This document shows, one piece after another, positions 1 to 12,900 of a stretch of DNA of 64,000 nucleotides. Source of the stretch: Branchiostoma floridae (Eukaryota > Chordata > Leptocardii > Amphioxiformes > Branchiostomatidae); contig NC_049980.1 of assembly GCF_000003815.2 (NCBI RefSeq), positions 5,832,461 to 5,896,460 of the forward strand. Reading direction: 5' to 3'. Position 1 is the stretch's first letter; every line of letters begins with the position of its first letter. The position numbers and the translations under genes were made by a program. Under the pieces are notes generated by a model. The model worked only from the letters and a program-made list of their open reading frames with translations. It had not been told where the DNA came from and ran no database searches.

Positions 1-1
1 G

Positions 2-73
2 TGCAACAGAGAAGGAAGGCCGTTTCAGGGAGAAGACAACGCAGGGTTTGGAGAAACTACTTCGTCTTTTTAA
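2..73 (+). CDS. 3' end of an odorant-receptor-like GPCR (first array copy, truncated by window start)
   Basis: The first 73 bases read in frame as the last 23 codons and stop of a GPCR tail, matching the C-terminus of the complete copy that ends at 2478 (ends ...FGETTSSF against ...FGETTSSL). The following 3' flank also matches that copy almost base for base for several hundred bases, so this is the end of an upstream member of the same tandem array and not an isolated fragment. The rest of the gene lies outside the window. Confidence 0.8.
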   Translation, partial: CNREGRPFQGEDNAGFGETTSSF

Positions 74-1179
74 TGCAATTTTTTCCAAGGGTAGGATTGT
101 AGGCGCAGAGTTGAAAACATGGCCGAGGGGCTATCACCAAGGCCATCCCACCAAAAGTCTCCGAACGTGACTGTAGCTAAATGTATATTATTGACCACTT
201 ATTTCAACGACTTCCCCACGTTCACGTGTTTTACCTCTCGATCCTATCTATAAAGACATGAATGGATGTATAATGTATCGATAGCAAATATGGGCCTACT
301 CAATAAACATTGTCTGGATTCATGGTTCAATGAAGTAGACTTAGGGACAGACACATGTGAGTCCGTAGATACCGACATCAGTTATATTCTTCAACGATTG
401 TATCTATGAGGCAGAAATGTCATGTTCGCCCCAAATTTTGATACAGTAAAACGTAATTTAAGTTAGTGACGACGGTAGGCTGACCCAATCCTACCTGAAG
501 AAGCTATTAAAACATGCGAAGTCTGAATTTATTCTTTATTGCATGATATGCCTGATTGTCTATATGTATATCCCACAATATAGTGTCGTTTCCTTCTAAC
601 GCCAAACCATACACAACTTCATTCTTACATTAAAAGCTATCAAAATGTCAAGACCATAGCATGTCCAGAAAATAGATACAAAATCGTAATTTCTGTTGCA
701 GTATAAAGAACACACACCAGGGGGGCCAAAATCGATTTTTACCGTCTTTCCAATCCCTAGTTACATATCATATTTCATTACAATCCATCTACTTAAGGTT
801 CTGCTGACCACAAATATATCAGAAAACACACACACACACACACTCACACATACAGTCGTGTATGCCGTGCGGTGACAAGGGCTTTTGTGTTTGCACGCAA
901 TATATTGTACGAGTACTCGGAGTGTTTCGTACTCAGTAAGTTGTCAAAGAATTCTTAAACTGTCAAAAGTACATTAGTGTTTGTCATGTCAAGAATCGCG
1001 TGGAATCCAAGACTAATGCGATTATATAAGTAAATGTCGTTCCTTATGGAATATAGCGCTAATACATAAGTCACTTTTCGCTGACGATGGAAACGGGTAT
1101 GGTCTTCGAAAAGAGCATATTTGGCTAGTGAATCTCGTTTGCTCTTGTCAAAACATCGTTTGATAGATGTGATTGAAAT
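74..1179. other. intergenic flank between GPCR copies
   Basis: No gene is seen. The stretch holds the 3' flank of the upstream copy, an inserted dispersed repeat (about 551-860) that resembles 49141-49260, a (CA)n run at about 826-852, and the 5' flank shared with the next gene copy from about 865. Confidence 0.6.
826..852. repeat. (CA)n microsatellite
   Basis: An uninterrupted CA dinucleotide run of about nine units with a short imperfect continuation. Confidence 0.9.
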
Positions 1180-2478
1180 ATGTGCGAAGAACGAACACGA
1201 ATTTCTCTGTATCCAACCATGTGTACCGAGCTTCAGGATACGACCAATGCGTCTGGCATGCAGAACGACACAAGGAACGCCACAGTCAGCCACGATGTAG
1301 ACCCTCTTCAGACAACTCTCCTGGGCAAACTCCTGCAGCTGTTCTGGCTGGTGCCGTCCTTGGTGCAGATTCTCAGCCTGAACTGTCTCTTCCTCGTCGC
1401 CATCCTGCGGACCAAGAAGCTGTGGCGGCCGCGATTCGTCCTTCCCGCCAGTCTCTGCGTCCTGGACATCGTCCAAGGCAGCCTCTTCATCCCCAGCTCG
1501 GTGGTGAACATCGTTATGGGAGGGAACAACAACCCGGCTTGGTTCTGTTGGACTCAGGCCAGCTACTTCTACGTGGGCGCTTGCTGCACTTTGTCTACTC
1601 TAACACTGATGGCGTGGGACCGCTATCAAGCTGTCTGCAACGCACTTCACTATCAGGAGAAGTTAGATCTGCCACGTCTTTTGACAAAGATTGCCGCTGC
1701 CTGGACATGTTCCCTTGCACTGAGTTTAGCCTACATCATCAGCATGTACCGAAAGACAGACGATTGTAAAATTGATGCCCCGTTTTGTACGTTGCCGGAG
1801 TTAAGCAACCATGGGCACTCCGAAAAACGTTTCTTCGTCATCTGGGTCGTGTGCGAGTTGATCTGCATCGCAGTGATATGCCTTTCGTACGGCAAAGTGT
1901 ATCTAGAGACGAAAGGGTATCAGAGGCGGCAACGGCAGTTCGTATCACACAGGCGGTCCGATAGCAGTCAGAGAAACAAGCGAACAGAACGAACAATTTC
2001 GGCGCAAGTTACAATCCTCTTCGTGTTCCTGATTATTAGATACATCCAGATCGGCATTTCACTCTTGGTTACATCAGAGGACAAAAGAATTTCGGTACTT
2101 ATCGTCAAACGCACAGTACAGTTCCTGTATCTGACCGTGCCTTGCTTCAGCAACCCTGTCATCTATGGACTCAGTAGTAAGGAATTACAAACAGCCGTGA
2201 GAAACGTGTGCTGTGGTAAGCCGGCGAACGACGGAAGTCCTTTGACAAGGAGACGAAACGTTGTTAAAATGTCTCGCTCAAGGAGCGTGCAACAAGACTC
2301 TGAGAGGCCCGTTCATACTCGTGACATCCGATCACCATCGTTCATACGATCATCGACATTTAGTAGAGAAACTTGTGACAGTCTGACACAGGATGGAAAT
2401 GTTTCGTGCAACAGAGAAAGAAGGCCGTTTCAGGGAGAAGACAACGCAGGGTTTGGAGAAACTACTTCGTCTTTATAA
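1180..2478 (+). CDS. odorant-receptor-like class A GPCR, copy A
   Basis: A single-exon 432-residue seven-helix receptor, expected to sit in the plasma membrane and couple to a G protein. Visible hallmarks: N-glycosylation sequons at N23, N29 and N33 before the first helix (about 49-75); a Cys (123) at the top of helix 3; MAWDRYQAVCNALHY at the end of helix 3 (DRY at 147-149), which is close to the vertebrate olfactory-receptor MAYDRYxAIC motif; a basic third loop with RTERTISAQ; and NPVIYG (325-330) as the NPxxY of helix 7. A Ser/Arg-rich tail of about 95 residues follows. A second in-frame Met at residue 14 is also kept in the neighbouring copy and could be the real start. The lack of introns, the tandem arrangement and the motif fit amphioxus OR-like chemoreceptors; the ligand is unknown. 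Confidence 0.88.
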   Translation: MCEERTRISLYPTMCTELQDTTNASGMQNDTRNATVSHDVDPLQTTLLGKLLQLFWLVPSLVQILSLNCLFLVAILRTKKLWRPRFVLPASLCVLDIVQGSLFIPSSVVNIVMGGNNNPAWFCWTQASYFYVGACCTLSTLTLMAWDRYQAVCNALHYQEKLDLPRLLTKIAAAWTCSLALSLAYIISMYRKTDDCKIDAPFCTLPELSNHGHSEKRFFVIWVVCELICIAVICLSYGKVYLETKGYQRRQRQFVSHRRSDSSQRNKRTERTISAQVTILFVFLIIRYIQIGISLLVTSEDKRISVLIVKRTVQFLYLTVPCFSNPVIYGLSSKELQTAVRNVCCGKPANDGSPLTRRRNVVKMSRSRSVQQDSERPVHTRDIRSPSFIRSSTFSRETCDSLTQDGNVSCNRERRPFQGEDNAGFGETTSSL

Positions 2479-3261
2479 TAAAATTTTTCCAAGGGCAGGA
2501 TTGTGGGTGCAGAGTTGAAAACACGACCGAGGGGCTATCACCAAGACCATTCCACCAAAAGTCTCCAAACGTGACTGTAGCTAAATGTATATTATTGACC
2601 ACTTATTTCAACGACTTCCCCACGTTCACATGAATGGATGCACAATGTATCGATAGCAAATATGGGCGTACTCAATAAACATTGTCTGGATTCATGGTTC
2701 AATGAAGTAGACTTAGGGACAGACACATGTGAGTCCGTAGATACCGACATCAGTTATATTCTTCAACGATTGTATCTATGAGGCAGAAATGTCATGTTCG
2801 CCCCAAATTTTGATACAGTAAAACGTAATACGTAATTTAAGTTAGTGACGACGGTAGGAAGACCAAATCCTACCTGAAGAAGCTATTAAAACATGCGAAG
2901 TCTGAATTTATTGTTTATTGTATGATATGTCTGATTGGCATGCATGTCGTGCGGTGACAAGGGCTTTTGTGTTTGCACGCAATATATTGTATGAGTACTC
3001 AGAGTGTTTAGTACTCAATAAGTCATCAAATGATTCTTGAACTGTCAAAGGTACATTAGTGTTTGTCATGTCAAAAATCGCGTGGAAACCAAGTCTAACA
3101 CGATTATATAAGTAAAGGTCGTTCCATATGGAAGAGAGCGCTAATGCAGATGTGACTTTTCGTTGACGATGGAAAGGGGTATGGTCTTCGAAAAGAGCAT
3201 ATTTGGCTAGTGAATCTCGTTTGCTCTTGTCAAAACATCGTTTGATAGATGTGTTTGAAAT

Positions 3262-4572
3262 ATGTGCGAAGAACGAACACGAATTGCTCTGAATCCAACC
3301 ATGTGTACCGAGCTTCAAGATACGACCAATGCGTCTGACATGCAAAACGACACAAGAAACGCCACAGCACAGTACGATGTAGACCCTCTCCAGACAACTC
3401 TCCTGGGCAAACTCCTGCAGCTGTTCTGGCTGGTGCCGTCCTTGGTGCTGATTTTCAGCCTGAACTGTCTCTTCCTCGTCGCCATCCTGCGGACCAAAAA
3501 GCTATGGCGGCCGCGATTCGTCCTTCCCGCTAGTCTCTGCGTCCTGGACATCGCCCAAGGCAGCCTCTTCATCCCCAGCTCGGTGGTGAACATCGTTATG
3601 GGAGGGAACAACAACCCGGCTTGGTTCTGTTGGACTCAGGCGAGCTACTTCTATGTGGCCTCTTGCTGCACCTTCTCTACCCTAACGCTGATGGCCTGGG
3701 ACCGCTACCAAGCTGTCTGCAACGCACTTCACTATCAGGAAAAGTTAGACTTACCGCGTCTTCTGGTAAAGATTGCCGCCGCCTGGACAGTTTCCATCGC
3801 GCAGAGTCCGCTCTACATCATTGGCATCTACTGGCACACAGACAATTGCAACATCGGCGCGCCGTTTTGTATGTTAGCGGAGTTGGGCTCACGGGGACAC
3901 GCCGAGAAACGTTTTTACATCATCTGGGTCGTCTGTGAGTTGATCTGCATCGCAGTCATCTTCCTCTCCTACGGCAAAGTGTACTTAGAAACAAAAGAGT
4001 ATCAGAAGCGGCAACGGCAGTTCTTACCACACAGGCGGTCCGATAGCAGCCTGAGAAACAAGCGAACAGAACGAACAATTTCAGCTCAAATCGCCGTCCT
4101 TTTGGTCTTTCTGATCCTACGATACATCCAAATCGGCATCTCTCTCATCGCTACGCCGTCGAACAAAAGATTGTCGGTACACATCGTCAAACGTACAGTG
4201 CAGTTCCTGTATCTGACCGTGCCTTGCTTCAGCAACCCTGTCATCTATGGACTCAGTAGTAAGGAACTACAAACAGCCGTGAAAAAAGTGTGCTGTGGTA
4301 AGCTGGCTAACGTCAGAAGTTCTCCGACAAGAAGGCAGAAAGTTGTTGAGACATCTGACTCAAGGAGCGCGCAACAAGACTCTGCGAGGCCTGGGCATAC
4401 TGGTGAAATCCAGTCACCATCGTTCATAAGGTTATCGGCAACGGGAAGAGATACTTGTAACGTTCTGTCAGCAGATGAAGCTGACGTTTCGTGCGTGCAA
4501 CGCAACAGAGAAGACAGACAAGTTGAAGGACAGAGCAATGCCGCGTTTGAAGACATTGTCTCATCTTTATAA
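3262..4572 (+). CDS. odorant-receptor-like class A GPCR, copy B
   Basis: A single-exon 436-residue receptor, paralogue of the copy just upstream. It keeps all the class A landmarks: N-terminal sequons, the MAWDRYQAVCNALHY segment, RTERTISAQ at the base of helix 6 and NPVIYG in helix 7. Helices 1-3 are almost identical to copy A, while the second extracellular loop (WHTDNCNIGAPFCML region), helix 6 and the cytoplasmic tail differ much more. Divergence focused on the extracellular loop and upper helices is what is expected where ligand contacts change between chemoreceptor paralogues. The open frame is intact and the 5' flank is shared with copy A, so both are probably functional and similarly regulated. 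Confidence 0.88.
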   Translation: MCEERTRIALNPTMCTELQDTTNASDMQNDTRNATAQYDVDPLQTTLLGKLLQLFWLVPSLVLIFSLNCLFLVAILRTKKLWRPRFVLPASLCVLDIAQGSLFIPSSVVNIVMGGNNNPAWFCWTQASYFYVASCCTFSTLTLMAWDRYQAVCNALHYQEKLDLPRLLVKIAAAWTVSIAQSPLYIIGIYWHTDNCNIGAPFCMLAELGSRGHAEKRFYIIWVVCELICIAVIFLSYGKVYLETKEYQKRQRQFLPHRRSDSSLRNKRTERTISAQIAVLLVFLILRYIQIGISLIATPSNKRLSVHIVKRTVQFLYLTVPCFSNPVIYGLSSKELQTAVKKVCCGKLANVRSSPTRRQKVVETSDSRSAQQDSARPGHTGEIQSPSFIRLSATGRDTCNVLSADEADVSCVQRNREDRQVEGQSNAAFEDIVSSL

Positions 4573-6624
4573 TACAATCAAAGCCTGTGGATACGGAGTT
4601 GAAAACTCGACAGTAGAGCTATCCACAAGAATCCATCTGAAAAACGTTCCGAATTACTGTTGTACCACGTACAAGATAATGATATATTCCAGACTACGTC
4701 CTGAGTTAATTGAAAGTTTTTAATGACTTCTTCTTCAGTATGGTTTTCGTCGATTTTTGGATCAATTCTCATTTTCAAAGAAATAGATCTATTCAGTTCA
4801 GCTCATCCCTAAGAACTTCATTCATTAAGAAATATACAGTGCATCAATACCAACGACAAATCTACTTAATACACATTGTCTGGATTCGTGGAACATTGAG
4901 GTAGGTTTGTGGACAAACATAAGGGCGTCAGTAGACAACAACGTCATTTAGGTACTTCAACGATTGTACCAGAAACTTCATGTTCGGCCTTTTGGTTGAT
5001 ATATTTATTACATAGGGTAAGTTAATGTCAATAGTGACGAGGGTAGGCTGATCTAACCCTGCCTGAAGAAGCTATGAAAACATGTGAAGTCCTCGCAAAA
5101 AATAAGGTAGTTTATTGCATGATATGCCTGAATGGCTGTGTATTATAATATAGTGTTGCATGCGTTTGAACGCCATAGATCCGTAGTTGCTTGTACTCTG
5201 TATAACTGTGAAACTTTCTACAATAGACACATCATCTAAACAGGTATATGCAGCTCAGAAAGTCTTTCTATATCACTATGTCTTCTACATGGACCAATAT
5301 TATGTCTCTGGATATTCTTTTGAATATTTGTGATAGTCTGAAATATACATCCTCACAACCTGGTACAGGTATATGTACGTAAAGATTTTACAATTGTACG
5401 GTTGCTGTCCATGCTACTTTTAAGTAAAAAAGCTTAAAAGTTTGCAAAAGACAAATGACTACTGGATTTGCTGATATCTTGTTTGCATACGTAATAAATA
5501 CGCTACAAAAATAAGATAACATGTTTGTATCTGAATTGCTGTGTTTTCATGAGCGTATTGCTGTATCCATATCCATATACATGTACATGTTGATGTATAT
5601 ATACATACACAAAAATACATCTTATTTGCACACCATATACGTAATGTCTCTTTGCACAAAATGACCTCTACATTAGACCGAAGTTACATAGGCGCTAACT
5701 CCTCTCGTTGCTTCCCTCCACGTCCATACCCAAGACACGCCTCTCAACGGAGAAATCATAGTTAGCCTCTGCCAGTACGGCAGACGCTTTGGAATGGCTG
5801 TTTTGGCTGTACTGTACGGGAAGGCACACCTGTGGAAAGACGGAAAAGAATATTCGTCAGCTCAATGCTGCATGATTAGGCTTAGGTCCCATGCCAATGG
5901 CACCTATTCCCGTCAGGAATGTAGCCTGGCGGCCGGGCTACGAAGCCACAAATTTGTCCCGATGGACTGTCGGATGTACGGGAGGGTACCCCTCGGTCTT
6001 CCCTGAAAGACGTGATTCACTGAAAGACGTCTAATGTTCGAAACAATGAATAAAGAAACTTGCTTCTGAAGAAAGCACATCGTCTTTTCTAAGAGTACGC
6101 TATTTGAGAACAATGTTAAGATATATTTTGGTACCTTGTTGGTCGGCGCAATTGTTGGAGACAGTTTCATCTCGACACCCTGGAGAGCGTAACTGTCATG
6201 GCTGCCTGACTGGGCGTCACCTGAGTAGGGAGGGGTGATTCGGAAATTTAGTAAAAATGTTTGGGTTTCCTGGCTTACTGTTAAGTAGGGGGATAGAAGG
6301 GGGTGTGAAAATTGTCAAGGAAAGGGCACAGAAAACACTGCATTGATCCATGTCCAGAATATAGAAAATACAGGTGGCAAGAGGCTCTGAGAAAATATAG
6401 ATTATAATGGCGACCCTGTCAACTCGCTATACAACACAAACAGGTGATGTCTTGACGATTGGTACAGCAAATATCAAAGTACGTTTATCAAGGTTATGCC
6501 GGAAAGAACCAATTATTGTCTCATATAGCTAGATGGGCATAACTTAACAAGTACACTGTATCGGTGACAAAAAGGCGAGGGTACGTGTACTTTGTTGCGT
6601 CATTACACCAGATGATTATTACTT

Positions 6625-6632
6625 TACTTCCG
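6625..6632 (+). promoter_or_regulatory. ETS-type motif upstream of CTDP1
   Basis: ACTTCCGG lies about 340 bases before the CTDP1 start codon, a usual place and motif for a broadly expressed gene. One short motif is weak evidence. Confidence 0.35.
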
Positions 6633-6865
6633 GGTTTGGCCGGTGGAAAACATACGTTGTGCCTAAACCTCTACTGGCGACATTTTCTACTTCTAATACC
6701 ATAACATACTGTACAGAACATGGCTAAGAAAGTAGCTAATCGTATACCTGTATGTTGTACAGAAGGAACTCTTTCCCAGTGTGAATTCTGCATGGTTACT
6801 CGGCCGGAACATGCGAGCACAAACGTGTCGCAGAAATATTTTGGATGAAATGTTTTGGACTGCTC

Positions 6866-6884
6866 AGTAGCGCCACCTAGCAGT
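6866..6884 (-). promoter_or_regulatory. CTCF-like motif upstream of CTDP1
   Basis: Read on the - strand this is CTGCTAGGTGGCGCTA, very close to the conserved bilaterian CTCF core. It lies about 100 bases before the CTDP1 start codon. Binding is inferred from the motif only. Confidence 0.4.
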
Positions 6885-6972
6885 TCATCCCAAAACTGCA
6901 GTTCCTCGGTAAAAGGAGGCATTGTGTCGTCATCATCAACATGGAGGTGATGCTACGATCTCCCGCGCGAAA

Positions 6973-9900
6973 ATGAAGGAGACTGTGACTTTCCCGGGCT
7001 CGTCGACAGCCCGGCTGGTCAAGTGGAAGGTCCAGCCGGGCGACAGCGTGTACCAGGGCACTGTCCTCGCCGTCTGCGGGGCCACAGACGAGGGGGACCG
7101 CGCTGACAATGCGGAGGAGTCGTCGGAGTCGCAGGGTGGGAGGGGGGCGACTGGCGGGCAGGGGAGAGAGGTGAAGATCCGAGCGGACAGGGTGGGGGTG
7201 GTGCTGCAGCTGAGACGGGCGGTGGGGGACGTCGTCTCGCCCGGGTGAGTCTAATGTCTGCCACGGTACCGTTTTTGGTCTGATGTCGTAGACTTGAAGG
7301 ATGTATTTATCGTTCTATGTCCTGCTAAATATAAAGTATACATACACATTTGAGTACGAGCAGAATTCGAAAGACGTTGTAAACAACGTACGTTATTGTC
7401 CTGGACAGCGGTAATTACCTTCATGATGAAGCTAAGTAACCACAAAATAGCTGCAATTACCAGAAGTCGACTGATCTGTCCACTAATTTTTGCAGAACTT
7501 CAAAGTCCAATGGAGATCTCAATAAACTAACTAACAAACAAACAAAATACAAAAATCTTTTACACGAATACACATGGAAATGAGAACAAACTTCTTCTAT
7601 AAAGGACATCCCTCAGATTGAACATTAGATGTACTAGTAGGTCCTGAGGACCTACTAGTACATCTAATGTTCAAGACCTGTGTTTGAGGAGAGTCTCACC
7701 TCCAGCACATAAATACTTATCGAAAATAGTAGGGGTTCTTCACGGGTTGAGTGGATCAAATAAATCTGTCTAGATATGCAGATTGTACTAAGTACAAACC
7801 TTATGTGTTATGCCAGGAGGTGACAACCATGTTTTAGTACTACTAATTGCAGAATGTGTAGCAAAAGTACAATGACCATGTATTTGTTGACCTCTCCCCA
7901 GGACGGCCCTGCTGGACATCGAGGCCAAATGTCTGCACCGTACTGTGATCTGGGACATGTGTGCTGAGTGTGGGGAGGACCTCAGGAAGGAGGAGTAAGT
8001 ACAGTACCAAACACTGACTTGGATTTATTTACAGAATCTTCACATGCATTGGGTTTGGCCTGTTACAGTTAAGTTAAAGTTGCCCGTACATCTGTGCAGA
8101 TGCTTAGGGGTGGCGCCCATCTCGATTTAGAGTAGCCCTTGGGCCACACATGTTCAAGCCACTACAGCAGGGAGCTGGTCCTCTGGTAATGATGTGTGTT
8201 TAACTTCCATACTCTTTCTCATTAGTGCTGAGTGCTAAACACAGAAAGCAGCATGTACCATTTTTAAAGTCTTTGGAATGACTCGGCCGGGGATCAAACT
8301 CACGACCTACCAAATGCAAGGCGAACACTCTACCCACGCCATTGCACCAGGCCTGTGTTGTATCCCAAATGCCCTTCTGTCCCAGATACCCTAGGTCACA
8401 GTTGAAGACTCTGACAGTAATTTGCCCCTTAGGATATCTCAGAATGCACCATTATTACTTAAGATCTCTTAGAACCATGGAAGGTCAATGTCTCCTGACC
8501 CCCTACAATACTCATGTCTGTAGCATTTGCCATGTCATGAATCTCAGTCACTAAGAAATTTTGACCCCCTATATAATATAATATAATAAAATCCAATCTA
8601 AAGCCTGATCTAACATCACTTCTACCTTCCCTGTCTCCTCTCAGTGGTCCGTCAGCCCGCTCCCCCAAACAGGGCTCCCCCAAACCTGCGGACACCACAG
8701 CAGCATCAGTCAGCATGGTGCACACTGTTCCTGGCCTCAGGGTCACGCAGGAGGTGAGCTTAGTCTTTTATTTCGTAACAATAGATTCAACTTTCAGCAG
8801 CCCACTAATTGCCAGTCTCTCTCTTCTAATTGTGTTACTGTTAATGCAGAAATGTTCGCGGTGGATTAATGTTCACGGTTTTCGCGGTGGCCGCATCACC
8901 GCGAACCTAAAACCACCGCGAACATTTTTCTATTATGTTATTAGACTGCAGTCTATGGTGTTACCGCGAACTTAAAACCACAGCAAACATTGCATTTTGA
9001 GAATTAGATGGCACTACAATTAAGTAACCTTTGTATGTCGTCTTAGACTAATTTTTTTTTGGACGTCTATGTTTCATCTATTGTGATTCTGAAATTCAGA
9101 AGTTTAACTGATTTGAAAATCAAATTTTCAATACTTACCAAATGAGTAACTTAGTTAGAGTGTACAGCACACTCAACACTTTTGGCAAATTTTCTGTGCT
9201 GTATATTATGGTCTCATTGATGAGTTTCTTCTTTCCATAGACTTATATGTTATAATTCGTGTTTTTCATGGGCGCGTTCATAATGACGCTACGTAAAATT
9301 TTAGCAGATTTTTCATTCTATGTTGAGCACATTTACCCAATATCGTGGGAAAAAATTGCCAACGTCAAATAGACACTGGTTCTTTTTTCATAGCAATTAC
9401 AAACTACGATTAGTCAATCCCCAAAAAAGGCACTTTTTTCGCTTTGAGTGTACAACCGCACCACTCAGAACCCAGGGCTGTGTGCCTCCGACCTAGCGCG
9501 CGGCTGCAAAACTTTACCTGCAGTGCTAATATCTTCAGTTACAAACAAGCTTTCACCAATCTAACTTTTGAGATCAGTTCCGCTGGCTAAAAGGGAATTC
9601 TCACCGCTAAAAACATGCATCCGTGCAGGCGTTCATTTCTGGCTCGGATCTCTATTAGGGTACCCACTCGCGGAGTAATACCTCAATGAGACCTTATAGA
9701 GTACATGATGTATACTATGTGTGATTTGACCCATTTATTGTTGTCTGTCTGTAGGAAGCCCGACTCCTGGCACAGAGGGAGGAGAAACAACTTTTGGACA
9801 ACCGTAAGCTGGTACTGATGGTAGACCTGGACCAGACTCTTATCCACTCTGCTCAGGAGCCTGTGGATCCCAGGCTAGTCAATGGAGTCAGGGTAAGACC

Positions 9901-12900
9901 TTGTGCACCCACAGAAAATAATTGTGCGCACAGCTCCAATTTTGGGTGCACCTGGGTGCACATGCACCCAGTATTTCAAGCACATGCACCCAGTATTTCG
10001 AGCCCTGCCAGGACTTGTAATACTGCATGTACTAGTAAATGCACACAATATCTTCTGACTTGAACTTTTATGCCCCCCCCCTCTACCCCAGGACATCTAC
10101 ACACACGGCAGCCGACCAGAGATGTTCACGCGGCTGCGCCCCCACACCAGCGACTTCCTGCAGTACGTCTCGCAGTTCTACGAGCTCCACGTCTTCTCCT
10201 TCGGGAACCGTGAGTATGCCCACAAGGTCGCGACCTTCCTGGACCCCAAGGGCAAGCTGTTCTACCAGCGCATCCTGTCGCGGGACGAGAGTGAGGACCT
10301 GAACCGTAAGAACGCCAACCTCAGGTGAGTGGCAGGAAGTGCAGTGATGATAAAGGTATTTGGGACAAGTGTAGAAAAAACCTTATAGACTGTAGGGATA
10401 GGTACAGTGTTTAACAAGTTTTCTAAAACTCAATTGTCCTATCGGGCAAGTACATGCAACATTACTTGCCCGAACCAGCTTTCTGCTTGCCCAAAATCTA
10501 ACTAACATTTTTCACTATGTATTTTCACGTGCAGCAATGGAATTCTTTTATTATTGGCTCTATTTTTCGGTGTTGACCAATGCTTGATGCGGTAACTGCG
10601 ATAAGCAACATGTATATCAAAATCTCATGGAAAAATCTTACTTGCCTGATCGGACAAGTGGGGAAGGACATTCACTTGCCCGATAGACACTTTCACTTGC
10701 CCAGGACAATCGGGCTAGTGGACTTGTCCAACCCTGAGGTACAGAAAATTCAGGTCCAGAGGATCAGGTGCAGGTCAGGACCTGAACCTGGACCTAACTT
10801 AGTATGTGATGAAAGATCCGAAAGATTTTAAAACATCTTAAAAGATGGGGACTATCATTTTCCCATATTCAAGGGCACTACATGTATATAACAGTTCTTG
10901 CAAAGGATAACTAAGTCACCTATCTTGTGGAAATCTTTTGGTACCTACAGTCTTTAATGATGTAAAGAATAACTTCTAGTGTGTAGTTGCTATTTTTATT
11001 GTCATGTCATTTAGTATTATTTTAGTAGCATGAGATGATATCTGACTTGTGTCCTTCCAGGTCCCTGTTTCCATGTGGTGACTCCATGGTGGCCATCATC
11101 GACGACCGCGCGGATGTCTGGGACGACGCCCCGAACCTGGTCCGCGTGAAGAAGTACGAGTACTTCATGGGGGTCGGGGATGTCAACGACCCCAACGCCT
11201 CCCCTCTCCGACAGACCAAGGCTAAACAACCTGCTAGCTCGAGAGGAGACGCAGGGAAGCCAAACGATACAGCTGACGAAAAACAAGAAAAATCTGAACA
11301 ATCCACGAACTCGAAAGAAGAGTCAGGTAACAAACCTGCAGATGCCTCTGTTGAGGAAAACGATAAAGTAGAAGACAAACCAGGAGGGAACAATGAAGAC
11401 CTTTCTGATACGAAGGACAAAATGTCTGACGAGAAGGGTGTTGATGAAGATATGAAAGATAATGCAGATTCTGCGGCTCAGGAAAGCATGGAGGTGACTT
11501 CATGCGAGGAGAAAACAAACGCAACTGTCGAAGGAAAAGATCAGGAACAAAATGTTAATGATACCACAAAGGCTGACGTTGTGGATGTTTCCTCCAAGGA
11601 AGGAGAAGAAGAAAATCCTGAGGCAGGTTCCAAAAGAGAGGGTGAAACGTCGTCGTCGTCTTTGAATCCAGAAAAAGTGGAAGACAAAGACGCGACGGAA
11701 ACAACGACAGAGACAGCAGAAGCTAACCAACAGACAGACGCCGAGCTCGAGCCTGAAGAGGTTGGACACATAGATGAGGACGACTATCTTCTTCATCTGC
11801 AGGACATTCTCGTACGGATCCATCACACGTTTTACGAGGCGTACGACAAGTACAAGGCGGGGTCGCTCTCTAGCGCCCCCGACGTCAAACTCATTGTCCC
11901 ATTTCTGCGTAAACAGACCCTGCGGGGGGCTGTGCTCCTGTTCAGTGGGGTGATCCCAACCAACATAGTTCCGGAGAAGTCGCCCGAATTCCGAGCAGCA
12001 ACTCTCATGGGAGCTCGCGTCGTGCGGAAGTTCTTCCCGCCCGGGAAGGATGGCGGAAGCGAGCAGGATAAGGGCGGTACGACTCACCTTGTGGCGGCGA
12101 ACCTGCGAACGGAGAAGGCGAGGGTTATACAGGAGTGGAACTCGACGCGGGGGCGAGGCAGCCAGGTGTGCATCGTGGACAGGGCGTGGCTCTGGTGTTG
12201 CTGGGAGCGCTGGGAGCATGTGGACGAGCGGATATTCCCCGTCGTGGACAGCTCCCCCGCCAAGCGGGAAAACCTCATCGCCGGGACCGTACCACTGCTC
12301 CCGACGGGGGAGGCCAGGCCTGCAACCACTGCAGACGCACAGCCAACAAGCCAAGACGACCAGTCTTCCCCACATGTTCCTGTAAGGGAGGAAGCAGACA
12401 GCTCTCTACAGCACGATGGGAACGCGGAACAAGAGACAGACTCTGATAGACAGGTTCAAGCACAAAACCAACCTGTGGACACCCCACCCATACCAACACA
12501 ACCAGTGGCTCACCAGAATCTAGTGGAAGAAGTTGCAACATACGATCCCGTCACGGGGAAAAGAGTTCGCAGGCATCCTTACATGTACCAGCACTACCCG
12601 TATCCCCCTCAGCACGTAATGTACCCTCCCACCCACGGCATGTATCCTACAGAACTGGAGTTCAACCATCCCGAGATTAGGGGTGACCACAGGTTCGTCC
12701 CCCACCCCTACCCCGAGAAACCCCACAAAGATGCGAGTTCGGCAGACGGCGAAGAACCGACCTCATCGCGCGGCACACGGAAACGTCGGCTTTCCACGAT
12801 AGCAGAGACAAATCCGCTCATGGCTTTCTCCTCAGAAGACATTGCCAACATGGACAAGGAAGTAGAGGAAGCCTTTAGTGAAGACAGCGACAGTGAATCA

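Larger units (their letters stand above)
1..5110. repeat. tandem GPCR gene array, unit about 2.1-2.4 kb
   Basis: Three gene-plus-flank units follow one another in direct orientation. Sequence 1-541 matches 2405-2930 nearly exactly, 865-1180 matches 2938-3262, and a more diverged copy of the same 3' flank lies at 4850-5110. The unit upstream of the first whole gene carries an extra ~300 bp (about 551-860) that is absent before the second gene and looks like an inserted dispersed repeat. The array shows that the genes arose by local duplication. Confidence 0.85.
4573..6972. other. intergenic region between GPCR array and CTDP1
   Basis: No convincing gene. It holds a diverged copy of the GPCR 3' flank (about 4850-5110), AT-rich and alternating purine/pyrimidine sequence (about 5560-5610), a GC-richer stretch at 5700-6170 that I do not recognise, and the probable CTDP1 promoter in the last few hundred bases. 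Confidence 0.55.

Noticed and set aside
6922-6972. upstream in-frame ATG (6922) as the CTDP1 start
   Set aside because: It would add 17 residues with no counterpart in the family; the ATG at 6973 begins the conserved N-terminal domain.
11500-12375. 291-codon open frame on the - strand opposite CTDP1 exon 6
   Set aside because: It is the shadow of the CTDP1 coding sequence; the same shadow recurs opposite the duplicate, and the sense strand shows a known protein with synonymous-only change.
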